The notes under the pieces are model-generated. The model was not told where the DNA came from. It was given only the letters and a program-made list of their open reading frames with translations, and made no database searches. A stretch of DNA of 64,000 nt from Flavimaricola marinus (GTDB taxonomy: Bacteria; Pseudomonadota; Alphaproteobacteria; Rhodobacterales; Rhodobacteraceae): the NCBI RefSeq assembly GCF_900184895.1, contig NZ_FXZK01000001.1, positions 124,001 through 188,000 of the forward strand. Direction: 5' to 3'. Every line of letters starts with the position of its first letter. Position 1 is the stretch's first letter. A program made the translations under genes and the position numbers. Shown here piece after piece: positions 54,349 through 63,898 of the stretch.

Positions 54349-54491
54349 GACTATACGAATGAATTAGTCATACTGATCTAGTAATTGAAGAATCGGCTCT
54401 ATATTAAACACCCGTGGGGTACACCCTGTCGGGTACTTGTCGTGTATTTTGGCTTGGCTCGGCAAAAACCATTGCACAGGAGCTAAACGCA

Positions 54492-54815
54492 ATGACACTC
54501 GATCTGAATACCTTGTCACGCAAGGAGCTGCAGAAATTGCGGCGCGACGTAGACAAGGCCATCGACACGCTCGCCGCGCGAGAGAAGAAGGCGGCTTTGG
54601 AAGCTGCCGAGAAAGCCGCGGCCGAACACGGCTTTTCGCTCGCCGAACTGGCTGGCATGTCCGGGAAAAGGGGCGGTAGCAACAAACCGAAATCGCCGCC
54701 GAAATTCCGTAATCCGGAAAACCCGGAACAAACCTGGACAGGAAAGGGCCGCAAGCCCGAATGGTTCAAGGCAGGCATCGAATCGGGAAAAACCGAAGAC
54801 GACTTCGCCATCTGA
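54492..54815 (+). CDS. H-NS family histone-like protein
   Basis: The 107-residue protein has an N-terminal coiled-coil ([20 protein letters not shown] and on to residue 45) for oligomers and the C-terminal H-NS core [12 protein letters not shown] at 81-92, which enters the minor groove of A+T-rich DNA. It would silence or shape A+T-rich regions such as the T-tract region at 34.5 kb. AGGAG lies nine bases before the ATG. The 143-bp gap to ecm is notably A+T-rich at first. It sits 14 bp before the deoD gene. Confidence 0.85.
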   Translation: MTLDLNTLSRKELQKLRRDVDKAIDTLAAREKKAALEAAEKAAAEHGFSLAELAGMSGKRGGSNKPKSPPKFRNPENPEQTWTGKGRKPEWFKAGIESGKTEDDFAI

Positions 54816-54829
54816 AAAAGGCCACTGTC

Positions 54830-55534
54830 ATGACAATCCACATCGGCGCCAAAAAGGGCCAGATTGCTGAAACCGTGCTGATGCCGGGCGACCCCTATCG
54901 GGCTCGTTGGGCGGCCGAGACGTTTCTCACCGACGCTGAGTGCGTCAATGAGGTCCGCGGAATGCTCGGGTTCACCGGAACATGGCAGGGTCACCGTGTC
55001 ACGATCCAAGGCAGCGGCATGGGGATGCCGTCGCTTTCGATCTATGCCAACGAACTCATTCGGGATTACGACGTGCAAACGCTAATCCGGATCGGGTCAT
55101 GTGGCGGCATGCAACCACAGGTGGGGATACGGGATTTAATCCTCGCCATGACGGCGTCGACTCTGTCGACGCCGTCTCGCGGCATCTTTCGAGAGCTCAA
55201 TTTTGCACCCTGTGCCGATTTCGGGCTGCTTCATGCAGCTCACGCCGCCGCGTCACAGCGAAAGCTGCCAACTCACGTTGGCGGCATATATTCATCCGAT
55301 GTGTTCTATGATGAACGGCCCGACCTGAATGAACAGATGCAGCGCCACGGCATTCTGGGGGTCGAGATGGAGGCCGCAGAGCTCTATACGCTCGCTGCGC
55401 GCTATGATCGCCGCGCCCTCGCGATCCTGACCGTCAGCGATCACCTGATCACACACGAGGCGCTGCCAAGCGAAGACCGCGAGCGGTCGTTCGGGGACAT
55501 GGTCGAAATCGCACTGACTGCCGCCTTCTCCTGA
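54830..55534 (+). CDS. deoD: Purine nucleoside phosphorylase, hexameric DeoD type
   Basis: The 234-residue protein has the DeoD signature set: [16 protein letters not shown], the central [25 protein letters not shown] and [16 protein letters not shown], followed by SDHLITHE with the catalytic Asp. It cleaves a broad range of purine nucleosides. It belongs to a different fold class from the trimeric PNP at 42.6 kb. It follows the H-NS gene by 14 bp and precedes the aldo/keto reductase by 10 bp, so these three may be co-transcribed. Confidence 0.9.
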   Translation: MTIHIGAKKGQIAETVLMPGDPYRARWAAETFLTDAECVNEVRGMLGFTGTWQGHRVTIQGSGMGMPSLSIYANELIRDYDVQTLIRIGSCGGMQPQVGIRDLILAMTASTLSTPSRGIFRELNFAPCADFGLLHAAHAAASQRKLPTHVGGIYSSDVFYDERPDLNEQMQRHGILGVEMEAAELYTLAARYDRRALAILTVSDHLITHEALPSEDRERSFGDMVEIALTAAFS

Positions 55535-55544
55535 AAGGAAGCCG

Positions 55545-56528
55545 ATGAAAACCCGCAAGCTGGGGGCGAATGGCCCTGACGTTTCCGCTATAGGGCTTGG
55601 CTGCATGAGCTTTGCCGGGTTCTTTGGTGCAACGGACATGGCGACAAGCCATCGCTGCCTTGATGCGGCGGTCGATCATGGCATCACCTTCTTCGACACC
55701 GCAAATGTCTATGGCCCCGGACTATCCGAAGAGGTCATCGGCGCGTGGCGCAAAACCAACAAGGCACCGATCACATTGGCCACCAAAGTCGGCATTCGTC
55801 GTGATCCAGAGAGGCCGGTCGACAATTCCGCCGACCATATCAACGAACAGATCGAAGGCTCGCTCAAGCGGTTGGGCACCGACCACATACCGCTCTATTA
55901 CATACACAGGCGCGATCCGGCCGTTCCGGTCGAGGACCTCGTCGGCACACTGGGACGATTGATCGATTCCGGCAAGATCGGTGGCTATGGCCTGTCAGAG
56001 ATCAGCCCGGCAACCCTGCGTTTGGCCCATGCCGAACGGCCCTGCACCGCTGTTCAGAGCGAATATTCCCTCTGGTCGCGGATGCCTGAACTTGGTCTCG
56101 TTCAGGCAACGGCCGAACTAGGGGTGGCATTTGTTCCGTTTTCGCCCCTCGCCCGTGGGGTTCTCAGTGAAGCGTCGCTCGATATTTCGAACATGAACCC
56201 TGCCGATTACAGACTACAGATCCCCCGTTTTTCGCCGGAGAACTTTCCGCGCAATATGGCGATGATTGACCCGTTCAAGAGCTACGTGCGGTCACGAGGA
56301 TGGACGGTGGCGGGAGCGGCCATCGCATGGGTTCTGGATCAGGCCCCGCATATGATCCCGATCCCCGGCACGCGCACGGCTGAGCACCTGAGCGAATGGG
56401 TCAACGCCGATCAGATCAGCTTTACCGACGACGACCGCGCGGAAATTGACCGGTTGCTTCCAGTGGGTTTTGCCCACGGCGACCGGTATTCGATGCAGCA
56501 GTTGCGCAGCGTCGAACGCTATTGCTGA
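55545..56528 (+). CDS. Aldo/keto reductase
   Basis: The 327-residue NADP(H)-dependent enzyme has the AKR barrel with FFDTANVYGPG (Asp/Tyr of the catalytic tetrad), the Lys in LATKVGI, the His in YYIHRRDP and the cofactor loop IPIPGTR. It fits the YghZ/AKR13-type group that reduces aldehydes or sugar-derived ketones. The substrate is unknown. Its TGA is one base from the stop of the convergent DUF1989 gene. Confidence 0.8.
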   Translation: MKTRKLGANGPDVSAIGLGCMSFAGFFGATDMATSHRCLDAAVDHGITFFDTANVYGPGLSEEVIGAWRKTNKAPITLATKVGIRRDPERPVDNSADHINEQIEGSLKRLGTDHIPLYYIHRRDPAVPVEDLVGTLGRLIDSGKIGGYGLSEISPATLRLAHAERPCTAVQSEYSLWSRMPELGLVQATAELGVAFVPFSPLARGVLSEASLDISNMNPADYRLQIPRFSPENFPRNMAMIDPFKSYVRSRGWTVAGAAIAWVLDQAPHMIPIPGTRTAEHLSEWVNADQISFTDDDRAEIDRLLPVGFAHGDRYSMQQLRSVERYC

Positions 56529-56529
56529 G

Positions 56530-57369
56530 CTACCGACCGTGGCTTCGGTCATACCCGTTCGGCTGCGGGCTCACCCAACCATCCGGCGGCGTACCCGTCA
56601 GCACTTCTATCCCCAAAGGATAGCATCGAGCGACGTCGCTCGAATGCTCTGCGCCACAGTCTCCTCCGGGGCAGGCACTCAATACTGCGAGCAGGTCGAT
56701 CTCGGCCAGAAAAGTGATCGCATCCCCTGCCCGCACAGGGCTGGCTTTCATGAAGTATTGCCCGGTATCACGGGTAAATCCCGTGCACATGAACACGTTC
56801 AGCACGTCATGGATGAACGGTTCCGCTTCGGCCAGTGACATGCTCGTGGCGTCAGCCAAGGCGCGCGTCAGGTTCGAATGACAACAATAGTGATACTGGC
56901 CGCCGCTGAGCAACTGATGGGTATATGGATCGCACCGGGTGCCGATCACATCGTGCACCCCACCTCCGAAATCATCAATTCCATACCACTCTAGCGAATC
57001 TTCGACAATGGTCGCCATGGGGCGCAGGGTAGGAAAGTTCGACCACAGCCTGTCTCCACGCGTGACATGGGTGCCGTGGAGCGCCCGTGTCTTGCCCGAA
57101 TAGAACCGTTCTGACAGATCGGTCGCGTTGAACAGATTGAGGTCTCCGACTTGTGGTCCTTTCGGGCATGTGATCCGCAGGAACGACCCTGCGGGCACAC
57201 GCACAGCCGCCGCGTCGCGCGGTGGAACCAGCACTGCATCCGCCAGTTCGGCATTCTCCAACGCAGCGGCGTAGGCACTCATGTCGGGCGCGGGCAAATC
57301 CGCGACGGGATAACATATCACCGGGCGAACTGCCCGCCTCTGATCGGCATCTACCGGTGCATCTGTCAT
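56530..57369 (-). CDS. DUF1989 (urea carboxylase-associated) family protein
   Basis: The 279-residue protein contains the RVPAGSFLRITCPKGPQVGDLNLFNA core, HGTHVTRGDRLWSN and the cysteine/histidine-rich GGQYHYCCHSNL typical of DUF1989. This family accompanies urea carboxylase or guanidine/allophanate genes elsewhere; none lies in this window. Several conserved Cys and His residues could bind metal. No function can be assigned. It stands alone, divergent from creD. Confidence 0.75.
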   Translation of the reverse strand: MTDAPVDADQRRAVRPVICYPVADLPAPDMSAYAAALENAELADAVLVPPRDAAAVRVPAGSFLRITCPKGPQVGDLNLFNATDLSERFYSGKTRALHGTHVTRGDRLWSNFPTLRPMATIVEDSLEWYGIDDFGGGVHDVIGTRCDPYTHQLLSGGQYHYCCHSNLTRALADATSMSLAEAEPFIHDVLNVFMCTGFTRDTGQYFMKASPVRAGDAITFLAEIDLLAVLSACPGGDCGAEHSSDVARCYPLGIEVLTGTPPDGWVSPQPNGYDRSHGR

Positions 57370-57510
57370 CCTGTTCCCCTTTCAATCCACGTCAGGTCGC
57401 CCACTGCGCCTGCCTCGCGGTCTGCGCAAACGCTGCACAATCAGCACATCGCGGCTCCTCACAGGGCCGTTATCGGATAAGATATAGTTCTGATTTGAAA
57501 GGGAAGTCCC

Positions 57511-58911
57511 ATGTCTCGATCTGCCGGTTTTCGGTTCTTTGTCCTCGGCGCACTCATACTGCTGATGTTCATACCGCTGTTCTTCGTTGGCGCCATCATT
57601 GACGATCGGTCCAACTATTCGCGCGACGCGATTAGATCTGTCGGACAGGATTGGGGTGGGCCGCAGGTCATCAACGGACCGCAGATCGTAGTCCCGGTCG
57701 AAGGACCGGTGACGCGCCTGCAACCGTTTACCACGACAGACCCGTCGACCGGAGAGCAACGCACCGAGTCCCGCGAAGTCACCGAAATCGAACGCAAAAG
57801 CCCGCTAACTCTCTCACCCGACCACTTCGAAGTTGCGATGAACACCGTGACGAGCGAGCGCCGGCGCGGCATATTTCGCGTGCCTGTCTTTACCGCAACG
57901 AGCCAGATACAGTTTGATCTCGCGGTTCCCGATGCCGGCCCTTTCCTCGAAGCAGGCGAGGTCGCCTTGTGGAACCAAGCCTATCTTGTGCTAGGTCTGA
58001 CGGACAACAGAGCGTTGCGCGGAGCCGCCGTCCTTACCATTGATGGAACGGAATTTGCACTGTCCCCACGGCCACGGGAGCCGGGGATCCAGGCAGCGAT
58101 CGGTGATCCGCGAGCCTTCCAGAGCTATGAACTGACCTTGGGTTTCAACGGTGCGGAGAGCCTCGACATCGTCCCGATCGGACGTGACAGCGTTGTGACG
58201 ATGACCAGCGATTGGCCTCACCCGTCTTTTGCAGGGGCATTTCTGCCCGACGGCTCAGAGATCACCGAAAACGGCTTTCGCGCGACATGGACCATCCCGC
58301 ATCTGGCGCGAAATCTGCCACAAGCCACTCGAGGCGACTACGCCAATGCGGCGCGCACCACGGCATTCGGCGTGCAGTTTTACCAGCCGAACGATTTCTA
58401 CCAGAAAGCCTATCGCGCCGCGCGCTATGGCATTCTGTTCATCGCGCTCACCTTTCTGACCGTCTTTCTGATCGAGAACAGGGCGCAGAGGCCCGTGCAT
58501 CCGGTCCAATTCATCCTGATCGGGCTGGCGCAATCCATTTTCGTGCTCTTGATGGTCTCCTACGCAGAGCAGATCGGGTTTGGACCGGCCTATGCGGCAT
58601 CTGCCGGTGCGACAATTGCTCTCTTGGTTCTCTTTGGTGCGACCGGCCTGCAGCTCGGGCGGAGGACATGGGTTCTGGGCGCGATGTTGGTCGTGCTTTA
58701 TTCGGTGCTCTATCTGATTTTGCGCAGCGCCGATTATGCATTGTTGGCCGGCTCCACCCTTGCATTTGGTGCATTGGCAGCCACCGTCATCGCCACTCGG
58801 AACGAGGATTGGTACGGCCCGGAACGCACGGGGCCACGACGCGGTTGGTTCACCAAACGGCCCCCTTCGACGCCATCCACCCAATCTAGTGAGCCGCCCA
58901 ATCAGCTGTGA
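57511..58911 (+). CDS. creD: CreD family inner-membrane protein
   Basis: The 466-residue protein has an N-terminal helix (residues 9-31), a periplasmic domain to about residue 300 that includes the GPQIVVPVEG and LPQATRGDYANAARTTAFGVQF segments of CreD, and a bundle of C-terminal helices ending in a basic Pro/Ser-rich tail. In enterobacteria CreD is induced by CreBC and affects envelope stress; no creBC pair is near, so regulation differs here. GAAAGGGAAG gives a good ribosome site. Confidence 0.8.
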   Translation: MSRSAGFRFFVLGALILLMFIPLFFVGAIIDDRSNYSRDAIRSVGQDWGGPQVINGPQIVVPVEGPVTRLQPFTTTDPSTGEQRTESREVTEIERKSPLTLSPDHFEVAMNTVTSERRRGIFRVPVFTATSQIQFDLAVPDAGPFLEAGEVALWNQAYLVLGLTDNRALRGAAVLTIDGTEFALSPRPREPGIQAAIGDPRAFQSYELTLGFNGAESLDIVPIGRDSVVTMTSDWPHPSFAGAFLPDGSEITENGFRATWTIPHLARNLPQATRGDYANAARTTAFGVQFYQPNDFYQKAYRAARYGILFIALTFLTVFLIENRAQRPVHPVQFILIGLAQSIFVLLMVSYAEQIGFGPAYAASAGATIALLVLFGATGLQLGRRTWVLGAMLVVLYSVLYLILRSADYALLAGSTLAFGALAATVIATRNEDWYGPERTGPRRGWFTKRPPSTPSTQSSEPPNQL

Positions 58912-58997
58912 GCTCGATATTTGGATGACCGCTCATTGACTGCATCGCGAAAGGATCGCGTGGCGCCGGAGTGGCAGGAAACGATCACAAAGACGAA

Positions 58998-59023
58998 GGC
59001 CCACCGGCTCGCACCGGTGGGCC
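58998..59023 (-). terminator. Terminator hairpin of the sdh operon
   Basis: A perfect 10-bp stem (GGCCCACCGG / CCGGTGGGCC) with a six-base loop lies 27 bases after the sdhB stop. Read on the minus strand it is followed by TTCGTCTTTGTG, a moderate T-rich tail. It may also stop creD read-through on the plus strand, though less well. Confidence 0.65.
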
Positions 59024-59049
59024 AAATTCCGAGATCCGATTCGTCGGGG

Positions 59050-59829
59050 TTAGATGACCCGCTCGACCAGTTGCTTCTTGATATCGCTGATCGCTGCTGC
59101 CGGGTTAAGGCCCTTGGGGCATGTCTTGGCGCAGTTCATGATGGTATGACAGCGATAGAGCTTGAACGGATCTTCCAACTCGTCCAGACGCTCACCCGTT
59201 GCCTCATCGCGGCTGTCGACGATCCAACGGTGCGCCGCAAGCAGCGCCGCCGGCCCGAGGTAGCGATCACCGTTCCACCAATATGAGGGGCAGGACGTGG
59301 AGCAGCATGCGCACATGATGCATTCGTAGTGGCCGTCCAGCTTCTCGCGATCCTCGACCGACTGCCGCCACTCTTTGGCGGGCGGGTTGGTCGTTGTTTC
59401 AAGCCATGGCTTGATGCTCGCGTGCTGGGCGTAGAAGTGGGTCAGATCGGGGATCAGATCCTTGACCACCGGCATATGCGGCAGCGGATAGATTTTGATG
59501 TCGCCCTTGATCTCGTCCATGCCATAGATGCAGGCCAAAGTGTTGATCCCGTCGATGTTCATCGCGCAGGAGCCGCAAATGCCCTCTCGGCATGACCGGC
59601 GGAAGGTCAGGGTCGGGTCGATCTCGTTCTTGATCTTGATCAGCGCGTCCAGAACCATGGGGCCGCAGCTATCCATATCGACGAAATAGGTGTCTAGCCG
59701 GGGATTCTGACCATCGTCCGGATTCCAGCGATAGATCTGGACCTTGCGCGTGTTTGTCGCGCCCTCTGGCTTTGGCCATGTCTTGCCGGTGGTCATCCGG
59801 CTGTTCTTGGGCAGCGTGAATTCAACCAT
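59050..59829 (-). CDS. sdhB: Succinate dehydrogenase iron-sulfur subunit
   Basis: The 259-residue subunit carries electrons from FAD to ubiquinone. The three cluster motifs are intact: 2Fe-2S in [16 protein letters not shown] with a later Cys, 4Fe-4S in [12 protein letters not shown], and 3Fe-4S in [12 protein letters not shown]. It is the last gene of the sdh unit, 150 bp after the methyltransferase stop, a gap large enough for its own promoter. The terminator hairpin follows. Confidence 0.95.
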   Translation of the reverse strand: MVEFTLPKNSRMTTGKTWPKPEGATNTRKVQIYRWNPDDGQNPRLDTYFVDMDSCGPMVLDALIKIKNEIDPTLTFRRSCREGICGSCAMNIDGINTLACIYGMDEIKGDIKIYPLPHMPVVKDLIPDLTHFYAQHASIKPWLETTTNPPAKEWRQSVEDREKLDGHYECIMCACCSTSCPSYWWNGDRYLGPAALLAAHRWIVDSRDEATGERLDELEDPFKLYRCHTIMNCAKTCPKGLNPAAAISDIKKQLVERVI

Positions 59830-59979
59830 GGGTCACCTCTATTTCAGATCTGGCAGTTTGCGCAAAGAGCATCGCCGTTTGGCAAACGGTCGGCGGCAAT
59901 TGCGCGTCGATAAATGGGATCGCCGCGATTGCAGCGACCGTATGAATTTCCGTGAGCGGTCGTCCCTGAGACATGTCGA

Positions 59980-60732
59980 TCAGCCCCGCTTCGTGGCGAT
60001 AAAGAGGGTTTCGCCGCGCATCAGACCATAGGTCAGAACATCCGGTTCAACCGCAGTATATTCGGATAGTTCGAAACCCGCCGCGCGAATGCGGTCGCGG
60101 AGATCGCGCCCATACATGCGCACGTGATCTGCCTGGCCAAAATGCAGGTTGCGCTGCACCGGGCCATCCACGTTGGCGTTCTCATAGGTCTCGGCCCATC
60201 CCTCGACGATCGGCGTCATGATCATCGCGGCCCCACCCGGCCTTAGCAATCGGTGAAGCTCGGACAAGGCTTTCGCATCGTCCACGTGTTCCAGAACATG
60301 GCTACACAAGATCCGATCATAGACGGCATCCGGCAGATCAGTATCCTCGATATTGATCGTATGCGTCATCTTTCGACCGGGACTGATATCAGCCGTGTCA
60401 TATGTCCCGACCGAATCCTTGATGAACCGCGATAGCGGCGCCTCGGGTGCGAAATGCAGCAACTCATGCTCGGGCTGCAGAAAACCTGTCCGTGTGCAAT
60501 AGAGATAGAGCAGCCGGTGCCGCTCCAGCGCATTGCACTTGCCACAGCGCGCGTCAAAGCGGGGCGGCTGACCGAAGACCGAAAACATCCCGTAGTAACC
60601 GCAGATCGGGCAAGAGCGCGGCGTCAGCCCACGGGCCGCATTGCGAAAGCGGTTGATCTGCTTCTTCACGTTGCGTTCGATCTGATCCCGATACATTTCG
60701 GTCTGATCGATATGCGGCGGAATATCGACCAT
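59980..60732 (-). CDS. Zinc-ribbon SAM-dependent methyltransferase within the sdh unit
   Basis: The 250-residue protein begins with a CxxC...CxxC zinc ribbon (C41, C44, C63, C66: CPICG and CGKCNALERHR) and continues into a class I methyltransferase with LLHFAPEAPLSRF and ILCSHVLEHVDDAKALSEL. These features resemble nucleic-acid or sugar methyltransferases rather than enzymes acting on respiratory proteins. Its ATG overlaps the small lipoprotein stop (TGATG), so it is made with sdhA. The target is unknown. Confidence 0.75.
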   Translation of the reverse strand: MVDIPPHIDQTEMYRDQIERNVKKQINRFRNAARGLTPRSCPICGYYGMFSVFGQPPRFDARCGKCNALERHRLLYLYCTRTGFLQPEHELLHFAPEAPLSRFIKDSVGTYDTADISPGRKMTHTINIEDTDLPDAVYDRILCSHVLEHVDDAKALSELHRLLRPGGAAMIMTPIVEGWAETYENANVDGPVQRNLHFGQADHVRMYGRDLRDRIRAAGFELSEYTAVEPDVLTYGLMRGETLFIATKRG

Positions 60733-61010
60733 CAGCGGAGATCCGGAAACCGTATGGGCGCTTGGCCGGAGCGAGCGTAGACGCACTGCTCATAGACATC
60801 CATGGGATCCCGGCCGGTCAGGAAATCACTGCTGACCCCGATGGCCACGTCTGTGAACGTGCTACCGCCCGAATTCGCACCAATCGTGACGCTCCCGGTC
60901 GGCCCTTGCGCCGCACGAGCCTGATCCTCGCACACTTCGGCTGCCTGCTCTGGGCTGAGCATCACAGGTGTGCAGGCCGCAAGGCCGAGGATCAGGACCG
61001 TCCAGCGCAT
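60732..61010 (-). CDS. Small lipoprotein between sdhA and the methyltransferase gene
   Basis: The 92-residue protein has a lipobox LAAC (Cys13), then a short domain with two further cysteines (EVCEDQARAAQ and YEQCVYARSGQ) that could form a disulfide. The ATG at 61010 overlaps the sdhA TGA by one base, and its own TGA overlaps the next ATG. I recall small hypothetical genes at this spot in other Rhodobacterales sdh operons. It would be an outer- or inner-membrane-anchored periplasmic protein; function unknown. Confidence 0.7.
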   Translation of the reverse strand: MRWTVLILGLAACTPVMLSPEQAAEVCEDQARAAQGPTGSVTIGANSGGSTFTDVAIGVSSDFLTGRDPMDVYEQCVYARSGQAPIRFPDLR

Positions 61011-62815
61011 CAATACACGCGAGCTTTCGGAGCGATCTTCTTGAGGTCGATCCCGCCGTCTTCTTCCTTGCTCAACGGATCGAGATGAACCGGGCGGTAA
61101 TCGAGCGTAGTCTTGGTATCGTCGACATAGGCCAAGCTATGCTTGCGCCATTCCTTGTCATCGCGATCGGGATAGTCCTCGTGGGCATGGGCGCCGCGGC
61201 TTTCCTTGCGGGCTTCTGCTGCAACAATCGTCGCCAGAGCGTTCGGCATGAGATTCGTGAGCTCGAGCGTCTCCATCAAGTCAGAGTTCCAAACCAGAGA
61301 CCGGTCCGTCACCTTGATGTCAGACATTTTGCCCGCCACATCTTCCATTTTCTTGACGCCCTCGGCGAGCGTCTTGTCGGTGCGGAACACAGCGGCATCC
61401 GCTTGCATCGCCTGCTGCATCTCAAGACGAAGTGCCGCCGTCCCGATCGATCCGCTGGCGTGGCGCAGACCGTCGAAGCGGTCGAAGGCTTTTTCGACGC
61501 TGGCCAAATTCGGGGTCGGCACGGCAGATGCGGGATCCACCACCTCGGCTGCCCGGATCGCCGCAGCGCGGCCAAACACCACAAGGTCGATCAGCGAGTT
61601 CGACCCGAGCCGGTTCGCTCCGTGAACCGAGGCGCAACCTGCTTCGCCGACAGCCATCAGGCCGGGCGAAATCGCGTCGGGGTTGTCCGCGGTCGGGTTC
61701 AGCACTTCGCCCCAATAGTTGGTTGGGATACCGCCCATGTTGTAGTGCACCGTCGGCAGCACCGGGATCGGCTCTTTGGTCAGATCGACGCCTGCGAAGA
61801 TCCGGGCGCTTTCGGAAATGCCCGGAAGCCGAAGATCCAGCGTCTCCGGCGGCAAGTGGTTCAGGTGCAAATGGATATGGTCTTTGTTCGGGCCAACACC
61901 CCGTCCCTCGCGGATTTCCATGGTCATGCAGCGGCTGACCACGTCACGAGAGGCGAGGTCCTTATACGTCGGCGCGTAACGCTCCATGAAGCGTTCGCCT
62001 TCGGAGTTCGTAAGATATCCACCCTCGCCACGCGCGCCCTCAGTGATGAGGCAGCCGGCACCATAAATGCCGGTGGGATGGAACTGGACGAATTCCATGT
62101 CCTGAAGCGGCAAACCCTGACGGGCCACCATACCGCCGCCGTCGCCCGTGCAGGTGTGCGCGGACGTTGCGCTGAAATAGGCGCGGCCATAACCACCAGT
62201 GGCGAGCACGACCATTTTGGCGCTGAACAGGTGCATCGTGCCATCGTCGAGCTTCCAGGCCAGAACACCTTGGCAGACGCCGTCGTCGGACATGATCAGA
62301 TCAAGCGCGAAATACTCGATGTAGAACTCGGCTTTTTGTTTCAGGCTCTGGCCGTAGAGCGTGTGCAGAATGGCGTGGCCTGTCCGGTCGGCCGCGGCAC
62401 AGGTGCGCTGCACGGGAGGGCCTTCGCCGAATTCCGTCGTATGGCCGCCAAAGGGGCGCTGATAGATCTTGCCCTCTTCGGTCCGCGAAAACGGCACGCC
62501 ATAGTGCTCGAGCTCATAAACGGCCTTTGGCGCTTCACGGGCGAGATATTCCATCGCATCGGTATCACCGAGCCAGTCAGAGCCCTTGACGGTGTCGTAC
62601 ATATGCCACTGCCAATGATCCGGCCCCATGTTGGACAAGGACGCGGCGATGCCCCCTTGGGCCGCAACGGTGTGCGAGCGGGTCGGAAACACCTTGGTGA
62701 TACAGGCGGTCTTCAGCCCCTGCTCGGCCATGCCCAAGGTGGCGCGCAATCCAGCGCCGCCGGCGCCGACAACGACCACGTCGAATTCATGGGTCTCGTA
62801 TTCATATGCAGCCAT
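61010..62815 (-). CDS. sdhA: Succinate dehydrogenase flavoprotein subunit
   Basis: The 601-residue catalytic subunit oxidises succinate to fumarate. The FAD site [16 protein letters not shown], the covalent-FAD histidine in [12 protein letters not shown], the active-site HPTGIYGAG and RGEGGYLTN, and [13 protein letters not shown] are all present. Length matches the family. It lies 38 bp after sdhD. Ethylmalonyl-CoA flux ends partly in succinyl-CoA, so this enzyme serves the pathway encoded at 49-54 kb. Confidence 0.97.
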   Translation of the reverse strand: MAAYEYETHEFDVVVVGAGGAGLRATLGMAEQGLKTACITKVFPTRSHTVAAQGGIAASLSNMGPDHWQWHMYDTVKGSDWLGDTDAMEYLAREAPKAVYELEHYGVPFSRTEEGKIYQRPFGGHTTEFGEGPPVQRTCAAADRTGHAILHTLYGQSLKQKAEFYIEYFALDLIMSDDGVCQGVLAWKLDDGTMHLFSAKMVVLATGGYGRAYFSATSAHTCTGDGGGMVARQGLPLQDMEFVQFHPTGIYGAGCLITEGARGEGGYLTNSEGERFMERYAPTYKDLASRDVVSRCMTMEIREGRGVGPNKDHIHLHLNHLPPETLDLRLPGISESARIFAGVDLTKEPIPVLPTVHYNMGGIPTNYWGEVLNPTADNPDAISPGLMAVGEAGCASVHGANRLGSNSLIDLVVFGRAAAIRAAEVVDPASAVPTPNLASVEKAFDRFDGLRHASGSIGTAALRLEMQQAMQADAAVFRTDKTLAEGVKKMEDVAGKMSDIKVTDRSLVWNSDLMETLELTNLMPNALATIVAAEARKESRGAHAHEDYPDRDDKEWRKHSLAYVDDTKTTLDYRPVHLDPLSKEEDGGIDLKKIAPKARVY

Positions 62816-62853
62816 GGATCAGAAGCTCCGAAAAAACGTGTGGTGGGCGGCGC

Positions 62854-63225
62854 TCAGAGCGCCAGCCGGACAATCGCGAAAAGAACCACGGCAGCGGCGC
62901 CGTAGCTCAGGCAGATGGCGCCGATGATCAGCACCTTGCGGGCCATGCCGTGCACGTAGTCCTCGATCAGGGTTTGCACACCACCGCGGAAGTGGATCAG
63001 GCCGACGAGCATGGTAAGCGCCGCGACAATCGCCGGATAGGGGCGCGAGTAATAGGCGATGATCTCTTCGTACGTGCCACCCAGCGCAGGGCCAAAAGTA
63101 AACACGAAGAACGGAACGAGGATCGCCAAGGCGCAAGACGTCACGATCATTTGCCAATGATGCTCTGTCCCGGTCTTGGCGGCGCCATTGCCCACGGCGC
63201 GCTTGCGGTCGGTCATATATGCCAT
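62854..63225 (-). CDS. sdhD: Succinate dehydrogenase membrane anchor SdhD
   Basis: The 123-residue protein has three hydrophobic segments and the VGLIHFRGGVQTLIEDYVHG stretch with the heme/quinone-site His and the Asp-Tyr pair typical of SdhD. The first 25 residues are cytoplasmic. It follows sdhC by 10 bp and leads directly to sdhA. Confidence 0.85.
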   Translation of the reverse strand: MAYMTDRKRAVGNGAAKTGTEHHWQMIVTSCALAILVPFFVFTFGPALGGTYEEIIAYYSRPYPAIVAALTMLVGLIHFRGGVQTLIEDYVHGMARKVLIIGAICLSYGAAAVVLFAIVRLAL

Positions 63226-63235
63226 GTCAGCCTCC

Positions 63236-63619
63236 TTACACCACGATCGCGGTGAAGATCGTCATCAGGACTGCGATGATCACCATCGCCTGCCCCATCA
63301 TCTCCGACTTGTGCACATCCAGCAGATATCCCGCATCCCACACCAGATGACGCAGCCCGCCGAGCATGTGATACCAGAGCGCTCCGACGCTGAGAAACAG
63401 CACCAGATCGCCAAACCAACTTGTGATCACACCGTTGGCCGTTGCGAAGGCTTCGGGCCCAGCGGCGGCAGCGGCAAACCACCATACGATGAGCAGTGTC
63501 GCCACGATCAGCGCGTTTCCGGTAATCCGCACGAAAATGGACGTCATCGACGTCCATTGCGGACGGTAGATCGTCAGATGCGGCGAGAGGGGGCGATTTC
63601 CCCGATTCACATCGGCCAT
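63236..63619 (-). CDS. sdhC: Succinate dehydrogenase cytochrome b556 subunit SdhC
   Basis: The 127-residue membrane subunit begins NRPLSPHLTIYRPQ, the SdhC signature, and has the heme b ligand histidine in LWYHMLGGLRHLVWD. Three membrane helices are visible. ATG 63619 gives this canonical start; the frame is open to 63703. It is the first gene of the unit; the 279-bp upstream region holds two TGTGATCAC repeats. Confidence 0.92.
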   Translation of the reverse strand: MADVNRGNRPLSPHLTIYRPQWTSMTSIFVRITGNALIVATLLIVWWFAAAAAGPEAFATANGVITSWFGDLVLFLSVGALWYHMLGGLRHLVWDAGYLLDVHKSEMMGQAMVIIAVLMTIFTAIVV

Positions 63620-63760
63620 GAGAGTTCCCTTCCTGGCAATCGGCATAGGTCGGCTAACGCGCCAAACTTGGCACCTTGTGACGCATTTTCCGGGGGAAGT
63701 CATCCACCCGCAAGGGTTAAAACCGCGTCATCAAGCCGCGAAATCGCAGAAAGTTTCGCT

Positions 63761-63792
63761 CTGTGATCACGGCAGCCGAGACTGTGATCACA
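63761..63792. promoter_or_regulatory. Tandem CTGTGATCAC sites upstream of sdhC
   Basis: CTGTGATCAC occurs at 63761-63770 and again at 63782-63791, exactly 21 bp (two helical turns) apart. Each contains the palindrome GTGATCAC; the second extends to TGTGATCACA. Symmetry and spacing suggest two dimers of a GntR- or CRP-like regulator about 140-170 bp before sdhC. Confidence 0.5.
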
Positions 63793-63864
63793 AATAGTCC
63801 TCTGGCTCGATGTTCGCAGAACCAACAAGGATCGGCCTGCACAGGGGCATCCGATCACCACCGC

Positions 63865-63888
63865 GGGCCTACCGTTCACGGCCGGCCC
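63865..63888 (-). terminator. Imperfect hairpin after the last partial gene
   Basis: GGGCC (63865-63869) pairs with GGCCC (63884-63888) with an inner CCG/CGG stem. It lies just after the stop of the 63899-64000 gene on the minus strand. No T-run follows, so terminator strength is uncertain. Confidence 0.35.
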
Positions 63889-63898
63889 ACGATACCGC

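Noticed and set aside
54349-54491. A transferred A+T-rich island at ecm/H-NS
   Set aside because: The A+T-rich part is a short promoter-like gap; flanking genes are core metabolism and no repeats or integrase are present.
60968-62905. A 645-codon open frame on the plus strand opposite sdhA
   Set aside because: sdhA is certain from its motifs; the antisense product is low-complexity and has no recognisable fold.
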